DNA of 64,000 nucleotides, taken from NCBI RefSeq assembly GCF_028368975.1, contig NZ_JAQNDM010000002.1:620001-684000 (forward strand), given 5' to 3'. The notes under the pieces are model-generated. The model had not been told where the DNA came from. It was given only the letters and a program-made list of their open reading frames with translations, and did not search any database. The position numbers were made by a program, and so were the translations under genes. The DNA comes from Stigmatella ashevillena. GTDB lineage: Bacteria; Myxococcota; Myxococcia; Myxococcales; Myxococcaceae. Positions 11,388 through 19,734 of this stretch are shown piece by piece; the first letter of the stretch is position 1, and every line of letters starts with the position of its first letter.

Positions 11388-12186
11388 GCACCAGATCCAG
11401 CAGCCGCAGCGTCATCCCCCCCGTGAAGTCGATGGTGGCGCCATTGAACCACACGGCCTCCTCCCCCAAGAGCACGGGAACGAAGCGGGCCACCTCCTCC
11501 ACCGTGCACATCCTGCCGATCGGGTTCATCTTCTGGTGCGCGCCGTTCAGGTCCGCCAGGGCCTCTGGCGAGTAGACGTGCTGGACGGCAGGCGTCATCA
11601 CCGTGCCGAATTTGAGCAGGTTGACCCGGTGCCCGCGGGGGCCCAGCTCCATGGCCAGGTGGCGGACATAGATTTCCAGCGCCGCCTTGGCGGCGGTGAT
11701 GGCGACCGTGTTGTACAGGTGCGACTCGGTGAGGGGATTGGTCAATCCCAGGAGCAGCGCCTCGGGCGCGAGCAGATCCCTGGCCACCAGCGCCTGGGCC
11801 CAATACACGAACGAGTGGGCCATGGCATGGAAGGTGCGCTCGATTTGCCGATGATGAAGCTGGTCCTGCTCCCCCGAGACGAGGCGCCCCAGCGAGCCAC
11901 TGGCCAGCGAATGGACGAAGAGCTTCACGCTCCGGGGACCGGCCTGGGCCAGCACCGCCTCGGCGCCCTTGACCGCGCCCTCGGGCGAGCCCGCATCCGC
12001 CTGATGCATCACGATGCGGCCGCCCATCTGGGCGATCTCCTGCTCCAACCGGGCCGCCTGTTCGAGGTACCGGCCCCGGTGCACACCAAACACATCAAAG
12101 CCCCGCGATCGGGCCATCTCCAAGGCAATGGCGGCCCCCGTACCCGAGGAGGCTCCCAGAATGACGGCCCAGGGTCTGGTGCTCAT
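11371..12186 (-). CDS. Enoyl-ACP-reductase-like SDR, last gene of a lipid operon
   Basis: A 271-residue short-chain dehydrogenase/reductase closest in feel to FabI-type enoyl reductases. The N-terminal cofactor loop is ILGASSGTGAAIALEMAR. The putative active-site helix reads YNTVAITAAKAALE. Here the Tyr is nine residues before the Lys, whereas classical SDRs have YxxxK and FabI has Yx6K, so catalytic geometry is unusual or the Tyr is supplied differently. The C-terminal part has MNPIGRMCTVEEVARFV and FTGG, as in FabI. The ATG at 12186 overlaps the acyltransferase stop (ATGA). It is the fifth gene of a minus-strand operon that begins with the patatin gene at 16874. Confidence 0.8.
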   Translation of the reverse strand: MSTRPWAVILGASSGTGAAIALEMARSRGFDVFGVHRGRYLEQAARLEQEIAQMGGRIVMHQADAGSPEGAVKGAEAVLAQAGPRSVKLFVHSLASGSLGRLVSGEQDQLHHRQIERTFHAMAHSFVYWAQALVARDLLAPEALLLGLTNPLTESHLYNTVAITAAKAALEIYVRHLAMELGPRGHRVNLLKFGTVMTPAVQHVYSPEALADLNGAHQKMNPIGRMCTVEEVARFVPVLLGEEAVWFNGATIDFTGGMTLRLLDLVLNPRR

Positions 12187-12938
12187 GACACCTCTCGCTG
12201 CGGAGCCCGTGCGCGATCCAGGAGTGCCTGCACGGTGCCGCGAACCTCGTGGTGGATGTGCCGCAACGCCTCCCGGTCGCCTGGATCCACTTGCCCCTCC
12301 AGGTGCCGGGTAAAAGGCGCTCCCACGTACTGGGTCATCTTCACGGGAAACGGGAGCGAGAATGGCCAGATCCCCGTTGCTCCCAGGCCCAACCAGAGTG
12401 GCAACTGCGCAGGGACTCCGAGGCGCTTGCCGAGCGCATGGCCATCGTTGAGGCCGACATAGGCATCGTCCACCCCCCTTCCCGCCACGGGAACGATGGG
12501 CAAACCGTACTTGATGGCCATCCGCAGGTAGCCGGTCCGCTCCCCCCAATCGACCTGATACCGGTGGCGAAAGCTCCGGCACCCCTCCCGTGTCCCCCCG
12601 GGCTGGACGAGGATGTGCTCTCCCCGCGCCACCACCTCCGTCAGCTCCTCGCCATCTCCAGTCACGAAGCCCAATCCGTCGATCCACCACCGCAACAACC
12701 GGTTCGCCTGGAACGCCCCGTGAATGATGCCATGTGGCAGGTACCCGAGCCGCTCGTAGAGTTCCACGGTGAGCATGCACTGATCGAACGCGAGCGGGCG
12801 GCCGTGATAGCCGACGATCAGCTTCGCGCCCGGACTCAACAGGGTGTCCAACCCGATGACTTCGTAACGGTGCCAGGCCCGCAGGGCTCGGAACACCGCC
12901 AGCCACGACGCCAGGGGAGCCCCCCCCGCCTGCCTCAT
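12183..12938 (-). CDS. Lysophospholipid-type acyltransferase
   Basis: A 251-residue acyltransferase. It has a His/Asp block YHGRPLAFDQ, a spacing variant of the canonical Hx4D motif, and a second block VQPGGTREGCRSF that resembles the GG(x)RE motif of DAGAT-like enzymes. Later stretches (YGLPIVPVAGRGVDDAY; PFPVKMTQYVGAPF) match the pattern of a substrate pocket followed by the conserved G-x-P near the end. It probably transfers an acyl chain to a lipid or alcohol acceptor. It overlaps its neighbours by 4 bases on both sides (ATGA), between a FabH-like synthase and a reductase, which suggests it uses the chain they make. Confidence 0.78.
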   Translation of the reverse strand: MRQAGGAPLASWLAVFRALRAWHRYEVIGLDTLLSPGAKLIVGYHGRPLAFDQCMLTVELYERLGYLPHGIIHGAFQANRLLRWWIDGLGFVTGDGEELTEVVARGEHILVQPGGTREGCRSFRHRYQVDWGERTGYLRMAIKYGLPIVPVAGRGVDDAYVGLNDGHALGKRLGVPAQLPLWLGLGATGIWPFSLPFPVKMTQYVGAPFTRHLEGQVDPGDREALRHIHHEVRGTVQALLDRARAPQREVS

Positions 12939-13903
12939 GAACCCATCCGGTAGAGGAGCGCCCCTCGGGAGACTCCCGCGCCCACACCTGCCATGAGGAT
13001 CCGGTCTCCCGGGCGCACGGGCCGCGTCCGAAGGAGCCGATCCAAGCTGACCGGGATCGCCGCCGCTCCCACACTTCCCAGCTCCTCTACGACCGGAACG
13101 GTCCTGGCCGGATCCAACCCGAGCGCTTCGATGACCGAGTGGAACATGGAGCCGTTGGGCTGGTGTGGCAGGACCCATTCGATGTCACGCAGGGCCACCT
13201 GGGCCTGTTCCAGCACGGCCTGGGTGGCGCTGGACAAGGCTTCCAGAGCAATGCGCCGGATCTCCTCCTTCGCGGCGAAGAACTGAACCCGCTCGGGCCG
13301 ACCGGTGAGCAGAGGGTGCCCCATGAACGTGTCCGGGGGCAAGGTGCCGTTGTTGGACAGCACCGAGCCGAGCAGCCCTTCTCCCTCGCGCGCGGCGCCC
13401 AGCACCACGGCGGCGGCCGCGTCTCCCAGCACCAGGTACGAGCGCGGGGAATCCGCCGCCACCGCGCGGGAGAGCATCTCCACGGTGACAATCGCCACGG
13501 GCCCCAACCCCGTGGCGATCGAGCGGGCGGCGATGTCGAAGGCCGACAGAAACCCCATGCAGGCATTGTTGAGATCGAACGCATCACAGGAACCCGAGAG
13601 CCCCAGCGCGGCGGCGACCTGGTTGGCGGTCGCGGGGATGAGGGTGTCTCCCCCCGTGGAGTTGACGAAGATGAGCCGGCGCAACGCACCGGCCGACAGC
13701 CCCGCCGTGCCCAGTGCCCCGCGCAGCACCTCCGCGCCCACCTCCGCCATGCGGGTTCCCGGCGCGCACCAGTGGCGGGTGTGAATGCCCGTCCGGGATT
13801 CCACGGTCTGGGGATCCCGTCCCAGAGCCGTGGCCAGCTCCGCCGTCGTCACCACCCGTCCAGGCGCGGCACTGGACGTGCCCAGGATGCGTACAGGAAT
13901 CAT
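12935..13903 (-). CDS. 3-oxoacyl-ACP synthase III-like (FabH-like) protein
   Basis: A 322-residue thiolase-fold condensing enzyme. The nucleophile Cys115 lies in LNNACMGFL and the His247 in VLPHQPNGSM, both as in FabH. The position of the third catalytic residue is changed: FabH has GN(T/S)xxAS, but this protein reads LGSVGAAAIP, so Asn is replaced by Ser277. That change is seen in FabH-like proteins that use other acyl substrates or do not decarboxylate malonyl-ACP (inference). The ATG at 13903 has GGAGG 6 bases upstream; a GTG two codons earlier is less likely. It follows the CMD-like gene by 24 bases and overlaps the acyltransferase by 4. Confidence 0.87.
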   Translation of the reverse strand: MIPVRILGTSSAAPGRVVTTAELATALGRDPQTVESRTGIHTRHWCAPGTRMAEVGAEVLRGALGTAGLSAGALRRLIFVNSTGGDTLIPATANQVAAALGLSGSCDAFDLNNACMGFLSAFDIAARSIATGLGPVAIVTVEMLSRAVAADSPRSYLVLGDAAAAVVLGAAREGEGLLGSVLSNNGTLPPDTFMGHPLLTGRPERVQFFAAKEEIRRIALEALSSATQAVLEQAQVALRDIEWVLPHQPNGSMFHSVIEALGLDPARTVPVVEELGSVGAAAIPVSLDRLLRTRPVRPGDRILMAGVGAGVSRGALLYRMGS

Positions 13904-13927
13904 CGCCACCTCCTCATGGGCCTTCGC

Positions 13928-14482
13928 TCACGTCACGGCAAACCACTGGGCCGTCGCCGCCAGGATCGACGGCGCTTGGACCTCCCCGCTGGCAACACAC
14001 TGCTTGAGGTGCCGGAGCAACGTCTGAAAGGTGGCGATCGACGCCGTGTAGGACGCGAGTCCTGCGTACACGCCAATGAGGAAGAGCTGGTCGGCGATCT
14101 GCTGCACCGACAGGCCGGTCATCAAGCCCCAGTAGAGGTGGATGCCCAGAAACCGGCCATTGCCGTTCGTGCGAAGGACCTGCACGGTGATGAGGATCCG
14201 CTCGCGCTCCGTTGGGGACAAGCTGGAAATGCCTTCCCCCGAAGCCGACTTCGCCTCGGAGAAGAAATACGAGAGGAATGAGTTCGCATACCCCTGAATA
14301 GGAGGGAACGCTCCCACGAGCGTCTGCCGCGATGGCTCGATCATCCCATCCGGATTGAAGCCCCGCCGGAGGGCCTCGAGTTCTTCCGGGGTGAGAATGC
14401 CGACGAGTTCCACGGAAGGTGTAGAGGGTGGGGTCGACGGGTTCTCCAGCGCGTCAGCCCGCTGCACTGTTGTGGTCGGCAT
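13928..14482 (-). CDS. Carboxymuconolactone decarboxylase (AhpD)-like protein
   Basis: A 184-residue helical protein with the CMD pattern in its second half: SPTERERILITVQVLRTNGNG, then HLYWGLMTGLSVQQIADQLFLIG and AGLASYTASIATFQTLLRHL. It lacks the CxxC pair of AhpD peroxidases; the His in HLYW is the main conserved polar residue. It is therefore unlikely to be a thiol peroxidase, and the function is unknown. The ATG at 14482 has AGGAG 11 bases upstream and lies inside the 3' end of the patatin gene (29-base overlap). It belongs to the same operon as the FabH-like, acyltransferase and reductase genes. Confidence 0.65.
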   Translation of the reverse strand: MPTTTVQRADALENPSTPPSTPSVELVGILTPEELEALRRGFNPDGMIEPSRQTLVGAFPPIQGYANSFLSYFFSEAKSASGEGISSLSPTERERILITVQVLRTNGNGRFLGIHLYWGLMTGLSVQQIADQLFLIGVYAGLASYTASIATFQTLLRHLKQCVASGEVQAPSILAATAQWFAVT

Positions 14483-16874
14483 CCGGTGTCTCCTGAGGGG
14501 ATTGTGAAGGAACAGCTTCCCGCTCTCTTCGGGGCAAACGCATCTCGTCCCATTTCTTCTGGATCCTTTCGAGGACGGACCGCGCGGCCTCTCGCGCCTG
14601 GTCCATGATCTCCTGGGAGTGGGCGTAGTCCCCGGGGGAATAGTGGACGAAGGGACTATTGAAAATGACATCGGCCACCTGGGCGGACTGCTGGCCCGAG
14701 GTATGGAAGACGATGATCATCGAGCGCATGACATCAATGACCCGCTCGATTGGGTTGAGTCCGTGCAGGAACCACCCCACCCGGGTAGGAAACAGGGGCT
14801 TCGAGCCCCGGCGGACCGGAGGCTTCGCCACCCCGTTGACGGCGACGATCAAGCTGGCGCCCCACGTCTTCAAAATGGCCGCGGGAACGTTTGCGATGAA
14901 CCCCCCATCCACCAGCCGACACCCGTCCGAGAAGGCTGGAGAGAAGACCCCTGCCAGGGCCCCACTGGCACGCACGCCCGAGCCCAGGCTCCCCCAGCGC
15001 GCGATGTGCACCTGGGCGTTCGAGACATTCGTGGCCACGGGAAAGCAGGGCACCTCGAGTTCCTCCAGGTAGAGGCCGCCATTCATGCGATCGACGTACC
15101 AGGCAATCGCCTCGGAGCTGAGGAAGCTGGCTCGAACCACCCAGGACAGCAGGGAGAGCTGCTTCTGCAGCAGCTCCAGCCCCTCTGGGCCCCGGCCGCA
15201 ATAGAAGGAAGCCACCAGGGCGCCAAAGCTCGTGCCGCTGACGAGATCGATGGGGATCCGCCGCTCCACCATGCCTTGAAGGACCACCAATCCGGCAAGT
15301 CCCCAGGAGCCTCCTCCTCCCAGCGCCACCCCGATGAGCCGCCCGGTGATGGCCCGCCCCCACCGCAGCAAGGTGTCCCGCTCCCGGGGAGACAACGTCG
15401 AGAACCGTTCCCAGTGCGTGAGACGGCGGGGATCCAACCGGAGCCGCACGGTCCCTACCGGGTCGGCCTGGGTGACGCGCCGGGGAGAAGGTCCCAGCAG
15501 CACCGTGACGAGGGTGGAGGCAGGCTCGAAGCCAGCAGGCAGCCGGACCTCTTCAGACGCCGAGTGCAGCAGAACCAGCTTCCAGACGAGCCCTCCCCTA
15601 CGGGTCGGCACAAACCCATGCTCGCCATCCTCGGGCAGGGAGAGTCCCTCCCACAGGGAGGGGGCCACGCGGACAAAGAGGTAGTCCCATGAAGGCTCCG
15701 CGAGTGCCAAGGCCCGGAGCATCCCAGTGACGGCCGCTCCGCTGGGCGCCTGGACACGGTGGCGGGTCACCCCCTGGCCCTGGGAATCCACCCGAGGCGG
15801 ACAGGGTGTCATCCGTGCCTCGGGGCCGGGTACGACGTCCACCACGAGGATGGCATCCCCATATTCCGCGCGAATGCCCTCCGCCACCGCATCCATCAAA
15901 GCCCGGAGCGGATCGATGCCCCACTCGCGTGCCGAGGCCCCCAGACTGCTCCGGAAGAGGACAATCTCGGGCAGGAGCGAGCCTCCCGTCGGCGGCTCCG
16001 GAGCCGTCCTTGGCTGGGAAGGCGCGTGTCCCCGGAGCCGCTTGAAGAGGGGGACCCGATGGTTCAGCCGTTCGCTGGCCGCGTGCGAGACGAAGGCCAC
16101 GAGCGCGTTCTCCGAGCGGACCTCCACCAGGTAAGGCTCGCTTCTGTCTGGCGGTGGCATCAGCAAATCGCCGAACAGGTTGCCGACAGACAGGGGGCGC
16201 TCGATGATTTTCTCCACGGGACATGCCCGGGGGTCCACCAGCCGACGAAACTCGGCCAGCTCCCCTCGGAGCACCATGTACCCTCCCCTGCCTTCCCCGC
16301 TCTGCTGGCGGCACACGCTCTCGCCGCGCTTGTAGGTGCGCACCTCCGCCAGATCGATGAGGTCCACCAGCTGCCGGGCCTGAACGTTTCGGAACTGCTC
16401 CGTCTGGCGCAGGGCCTCGAAGAACAGGTGCTTCTTTTGTTGAAATTCGCCGTAGCCCTCGAGGATCTGCGCCAATTCGGGCAGCGCCGCGATTTCCTCC
16501 CCGGCCAGCAGGCGGACCCGGCACGCCGTCTCGGCCACGAGGTGGACAGGAAACCCTCCCTCGTCCTGAACGCCGCTCGGGCCCGCGGAATGGACCCAGA
16601 CATCCCCCGCATAGAGGGATTTGTAGGGATCCACACTTCCCGGAAGAACCTGGGTCACGACAACCTCCCCAGACAAGACAATCAAGGCCCGAGGCCCGTT
16701 GGCTCCTGAGCCCTCTCTCTTGAGGGAGGCTCCCGGCGGGAAGCTTTTCGCCGGAAACACCCTATCGATGAGATACCCGTGGGCGCGTAACCATGCATCC
16801 AAGGCCGCGTTGCGCAGGGGAGGAAGCCCCGTTTCCACCGGCTCCCGGGGTGCCGCCCCTTCGAGCTCCCTCAT
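14454..16874 (-). CDS. Cyclic-nucleotide-binding domain patatin-like phospholipase (NTE type)
   Basis: An 806-residue protein arranged like neuropathy target esterase: one or two N-terminal cNMP-binding-like beta-roll regions (~residues 45-130 and 160-275), a linker, and a C-terminal patatin domain from ~510. The patatin domain is complete: oxyanion loop LGGGGSWGLAGL, nucleophile Ser~549 in GTSFGAL and Asp~656 in VDGGFIANVP. It is expected to hydrolyse phospholipids or lysophospholipids at the membrane, possibly gated by a nucleotide. The ATG at 16874 is chosen for its AAGGAG site. The gene starts the leftward lipid operon and is divergent from the sigma-54 activator. Confidence 0.9.
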   Translation of the reverse strand: MRELEGAAPREPVETGLPPLRNAALDAWLRAHGYLIDRVFPAKSFPPGASLKREGSGANGPRALIVLSGEVVVTQVLPGSVDPYKSLYAGDVWVHSAGPSGVQDEGGFPVHLVAETACRVRLLAGEEIAALPELAQILEGYGEFQQKKHLFFEALRQTEQFRNVQARQLVDLIDLAEVRTYKRGESVCRQQSGEGRGGYMVLRGELAEFRRLVDPRACPVEKIIERPLSVGNLFGDLLMPPPDRSEPYLVEVRSENALVAFVSHAASERLNHRVPLFKRLRGHAPSQPRTAPEPPTGGSLLPEIVLFRSSLGASAREWGIDPLRALMDAVAEGIRAEYGDAILVVDVVPGPEARMTPCPPRVDSQGQGVTRHRVQAPSGAAVTGMLRALALAEPSWDYLFVRVAPSLWEGLSLPEDGEHGFVPTRRGGLVWKLVLLHSASEEVRLPAGFEPASTLVTVLLGPSPRRVTQADPVGTVRLRLDPRRLTHWERFSTLSPRERDTLLRWGRAITGRLIGVALGGGGSWGLAGLVVLQGMVERRIPIDLVSGTSFGALVASFYCGRGPEGLELLQKQLSLLSWVVRASFLSSEAIAWYVDRMNGGLYLEELEVPCFPVATNVSNAQVHIARWGSLGSGVRASGALAGVFSPAFSDGCRLVDGGFIANVPAAILKTWGASLIVAVNGVAKPPVRRGSKPLFPTRVGWFLHGLNPIERVIDVMRSMIIVFHTSGQQSAQVADVIFNSPFVHYSPGDYAHSQEIMDQAREAARSVLERIQKKWDEMRLPRREREAVPSQSPQETPDADHNSAAG

Positions 16875-17066
16875 CGCTCGCCACTCCTTGCGGGCCCCTC
16901 GTCGCACTGCTGGACCCGGACGGCTTTTCTACTACGGACGCTGTGCACATAACCTCGGGGTCCCAGATGCACCACCAGCAGCACTTTCATGGGGCCTCGC
17001 GGCTCTGCGAGGATGAAAAGAGGCCGAGAACAGGACGCCCAGGATTCCTTGGGTTTGGATGGCAGC

Positions 17067-18821
17067 ATGCAAGAGGATCTGTCCTCGTTGGTGGTGGCAC
17101 TTTCGAAGTCAGGAGACTTCGAGGAGGCGGCGACGCGGACGTTGAGCAGCTTGATGCGCCTCACAGAGGAGGCGATCGCCAGCAGCCGGTACAAGAACCA
17201 TGGCAAGGTGCTCCGGGGCATGGTGCACCTGCGGCGCTCAGGAGGATACCTGCGCCTGGCCATCCTCGAACAGGGGGCCGCCACGGTGCAGTCGGCCGGG
17301 GGAGCGGTGGAAGCCCCCAGCCTCGTGTCGGCCACCGCCTGGCACTCGGTGGTGCAGCACAACTGTCCTGTCTTCATCGATGCCATTTTGGGAACACTCC
17401 GGCCTTACTCGCCCCAGGACACGGAACGGCTCGAGGAGCTCTTGCCCGGAGGGTTTGGCAGCCAGGAAAGCCGTCAGAGTTTCCTGAGCCGTCAGGCCTC
17501 TCATGTCTGCGTCATCCCCTTGCGGACGCTGGGCTCGGGCATCGGAGGAATGATTTCCCTGGAGGCGGACTGCCCCCCCGCGATGGGGCAGGACTTCGTC
17601 TGGCGCGAGTGTGTGGACCGGCTACAGATGGTCGCGGAGATCGCGGCGCCCTACCTCACAGGTCTGCCCTTCCCTCCCGCCCCCCAGGCGGAAGTGGACG
17701 AGTACATGCCGGTCATCGGCGTCTCGATGGCCAGCCTGCTGCCCATCCTGGACGTCTTCTCCCAGCAGGAAGAGAGCATCCTCATCAGCGGGGCCACCGG
17801 CGCAGGCAAATCGCGGCTGGCACGCTGGTGCCACGCACGGTCCAGCCGGCGCACGGGCCCTTTCGAGGTACTGGATCTGATTTCCGTGCCCGAGGACCTC
17901 CAGATGGCGGAGCTCTTCGGCTGGAAGCGCGGAGCCTTCACGGGTGCGGTGCGCGACAGCGTGGGGAGCCTCGGCCGGGCGGAGGGCGGGACGCTCTTCA
18001 TCGATGAGATCGACAAGCTGTCGATGAAGGCCCAAGCGGGGCTGCTCCGGGTCCTGGAGGAACGAACCTACCGGGTGCTGGGCGATGGGACGGGAGACCG
18101 CTCGGCGGACGTGCGCTTCGTCATCGGCACGAACGTGGATCTCCGGGAAGCGGTGCGCGCGGGCCGCTTCCGGGAGGACCTCTATTACCGGATCAACGTG
18201 CTGCCGCTGCGCGTGCCGCTGCTGGACGAGCGCCGGGACGAAATTCCGAAGTGGGCGGAGTACATGGTGAACCGCCGACACCGCGAACAGTTCCCCGCGG
18301 GTCATGCCCGGTTGTCTCCGGAGGCGGAGCAGCAGTTGAGCAACCGCTCCTGGCCTGGGAACCTGCGGCAACTCGACAACATCATCCGCCGGGCCTACAC
18401 GCTGGCGATGGTGGAGTACGGGGCCACTCCGGAGCTGCTCTTGAAAGAGGGCCACATCCTGCGGGCGCTCGAATACGAGGAGGCCACGGGCGAGACGCAG
18501 GCCCCCGAGAGAGGCTCCCGCTCCTTGACGGAGGCGATGCGCGCGGTGGCCACGGCCTTCATCGAGGAGGCCAAGCGCCGGGGCACACCGCTGGACCTGG
18601 GGCTGACCGAGGCGCTCACGGGAGTGGTGCTGGGACAGGCGGTCCAGGAGTTGGGCCGCGAGGAGGCCTTCCGGCTGGTGGGGCGAGAGAACCTGCTGAA
18701 GAACCGCAACCACCACAAGGTGCTCAAGCGGGAGCTGGAAAAGGTGGAGGCCCTCTACCGGGAGCTGACCGGAAGCAGCTCGCCGTTCAGCGGCCTGCTG
18801 CCAGACGAAGAGCCGGGCTGA
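17067..18821 (+). CDS. Sigma-54-dependent transcriptional activator
   Basis: Bacterial enhancer-binding protein of about 584 residues. The N-terminal ~230 residues look like a GAF-type sensor without a clear ligand motif. The AAA+ domain is intact: Walker A GATGAGKSRL, the sigma-54 contact loop KRGAFTGAV, Walker B GGTLFIDEIDKLS and the Arg-finger region FREDLYYRINVLP. The C-terminal segment (TGVVLGQAVQELGREEAFRL, followed by RENLLKNRNHHKV) takes the place of a Fis-type helix-turn-helix but is not a canonical one. Start choice is uncertain: ATGs at 16989, 17013 and 17067 are in frame, and the last has the best-placed GGA. It is divergent from the lipid operon and may regulate it. Confidence 0.88.
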   Translation: MQEDLSSLVVALSKSGDFEEAATRTLSSLMRLTEEAIASSRYKNHGKVLRGMVHLRRSGGYLRLAILEQGAATVQSAGGAVEAPSLVSATAWHSVVQHNCPVFIDAILGTLRPYSPQDTERLEELLPGGFGSQESRQSFLSRQASHVCVIPLRTLGSGIGGMISLEADCPPAMGQDFVWRECVDRLQMVAEIAAPYLTGLPFPPAPQAEVDEYMPVIGVSMASLLPILDVFSQQEESILISGATGAGKSRLARWCHARSSRRTGPFEVLDLISVPEDLQMAELFGWKRGAFTGAVRDSVGSLGRAEGGTLFIDEIDKLSMKAQAGLLRVLEERTYRVLGDGTGDRSADVRFVIGTNVDLREAVRAGRFREDLYYRINVLPLRVPLLDERRDEIPKWAEYMVNRRHREQFPAGHARLSPEAEQQLSNRSWPGNLRQLDNIIRRAYTLAMVEYGATPELLLKEGHILRALEYEEATGETQAPERGSRSLTEAMRAVATAFIEEAKRRGTPLDLGLTEALTGVVLGQAVQELGREEAFRLVGRENLLKNRNHHKVLKRELEKVEALYRELTGSSSPFSGLLPDEEPG

Positions 18822-18823
18822 GG

Positions 18824-19630
18824 TTACGGGAGGAGCCTCTCCTCCACGGCGCGCCACAGGGCTGTCCCGAGCACTTCCAACCCACCCGAGGTATCGAGGA
18901 GCGTCTGCGACGTCTTGCCCATCTGCACATGCGTCTCCCCGCCTACGAACAGGGGGAGCGGCCGTCGCCCGAGCCGTAGGAGACGCTCATCGTAGAAGGC
19001 CCCTGGGGCCTTTTCCTTGAGCAGCTTCGCCAGGGCCCCCATGTTGGCGATGCGCGTGGGCTGCATCGCGGCTCCCAAGAACGAGAAGTCAAGCTCGCGC
19101 TCGCGCAGCACCACCCGCTGCCCTCCCTTGCCGTACAGAAGGATGACTTGCTCGGTCTCCTCTTGCTGGGAGCGCACGGTGCGATCCTCCTTGCGGGACA
19201 TCTTCAAGCCCTGGGTGGCGATGGCGGTCGACAGGGAGAACTTCGACGTCTGCTGAAGGGTCGCGGTCTCGGAGCGAACCGTGCTCGCGCCACGAAAGAG
19301 GGCCGAGACCTCGGCCCACGGAAGCGCGAGGGCAGCCCCCGTGCGAGGCTGAAAGCTCGCCCCTGAGGGCCCCAGGGTGGCGGAGCGCGCCACGATGCGC
19401 TGGCCTGGGAGGGACTCCGCACCCTCCACCACGAGCGCGGCCACCCCCGCCCCGCGCAGTTCGGACACGAGCCGGGCCGCCGCCTCGGGCGCGAGGCTGG
19501 CGAGGATCGCGGGGGGCTCTGGAGCCAGGCGGAGGCGCGCCTCGGCCAAGGTCAGCCCCACCGCACGGCCGAGCGCAGCGGCCGCACCCTCCAAGTCTTT
19601 CGGCATCCTCACGCAGGCAACAAGGCTCAT
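18824..19630 (-). CDS. Uncharacterised protein
   Basis: A 268-residue protein I do not recognise. The first ~75 residues alternate Ala/Leu-rich helices (AAAALGRAVGLTLAEARLRL; PEAAARLVSELRGAGVAALVVEG) in a pattern reminiscent of the ribosomal L7/L12 C-terminal fold, which I offer only as a structural hint. The middle is polar (LKMSRKEDRTVRSQQEETEQ) and the rest is mixed alpha/beta with no visible catalytic motif, signal peptide or membrane segment. It is convergent with the sigma-54 activator, 2 bases away. Codon use is like the neighbours, so it looks native. Confidence 0.6.
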   Translation of the reverse strand: MSLVACVRMPKDLEGAAAALGRAVGLTLAEARLRLAPEPPAILASLAPEAAARLVSELRGAGVAALVVEGAESLPGQRIVARSATLGPSGASFQPRTGAALALPWAEVSALFRGASTVRSETATLQQTSKFSLSTAIATQGLKMSRKEDRTVRSQQEETEQVILLYGKGGQRVVLRERELDFSFLGAAMQPTRIANMGALAKLLKEKAPGAFYDERLLRLGRRPLPLFVGGETHVQMGKTSQTLLDTSGGLEVLGTALWRAVEERLLP

Positions 19631-19734
19631 GCCCCTAGCCTAGCGCTCTTTCGGCAGCGCAACACCTCACAGAAGACCGCTGGAGAGACGCGCAGTGATA
19701 GAATGCCATCTCAAGTGCTCACCCGAGGGCTACC

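Noticed and set aside
11371-13074. A 567-codon frame extending the SDR upstream through the acyltransferase and synthase genes
   Set aside because: The upstream half is out of frame with recognised genes. The SDR starts at 12186 in an ATGA overlap.
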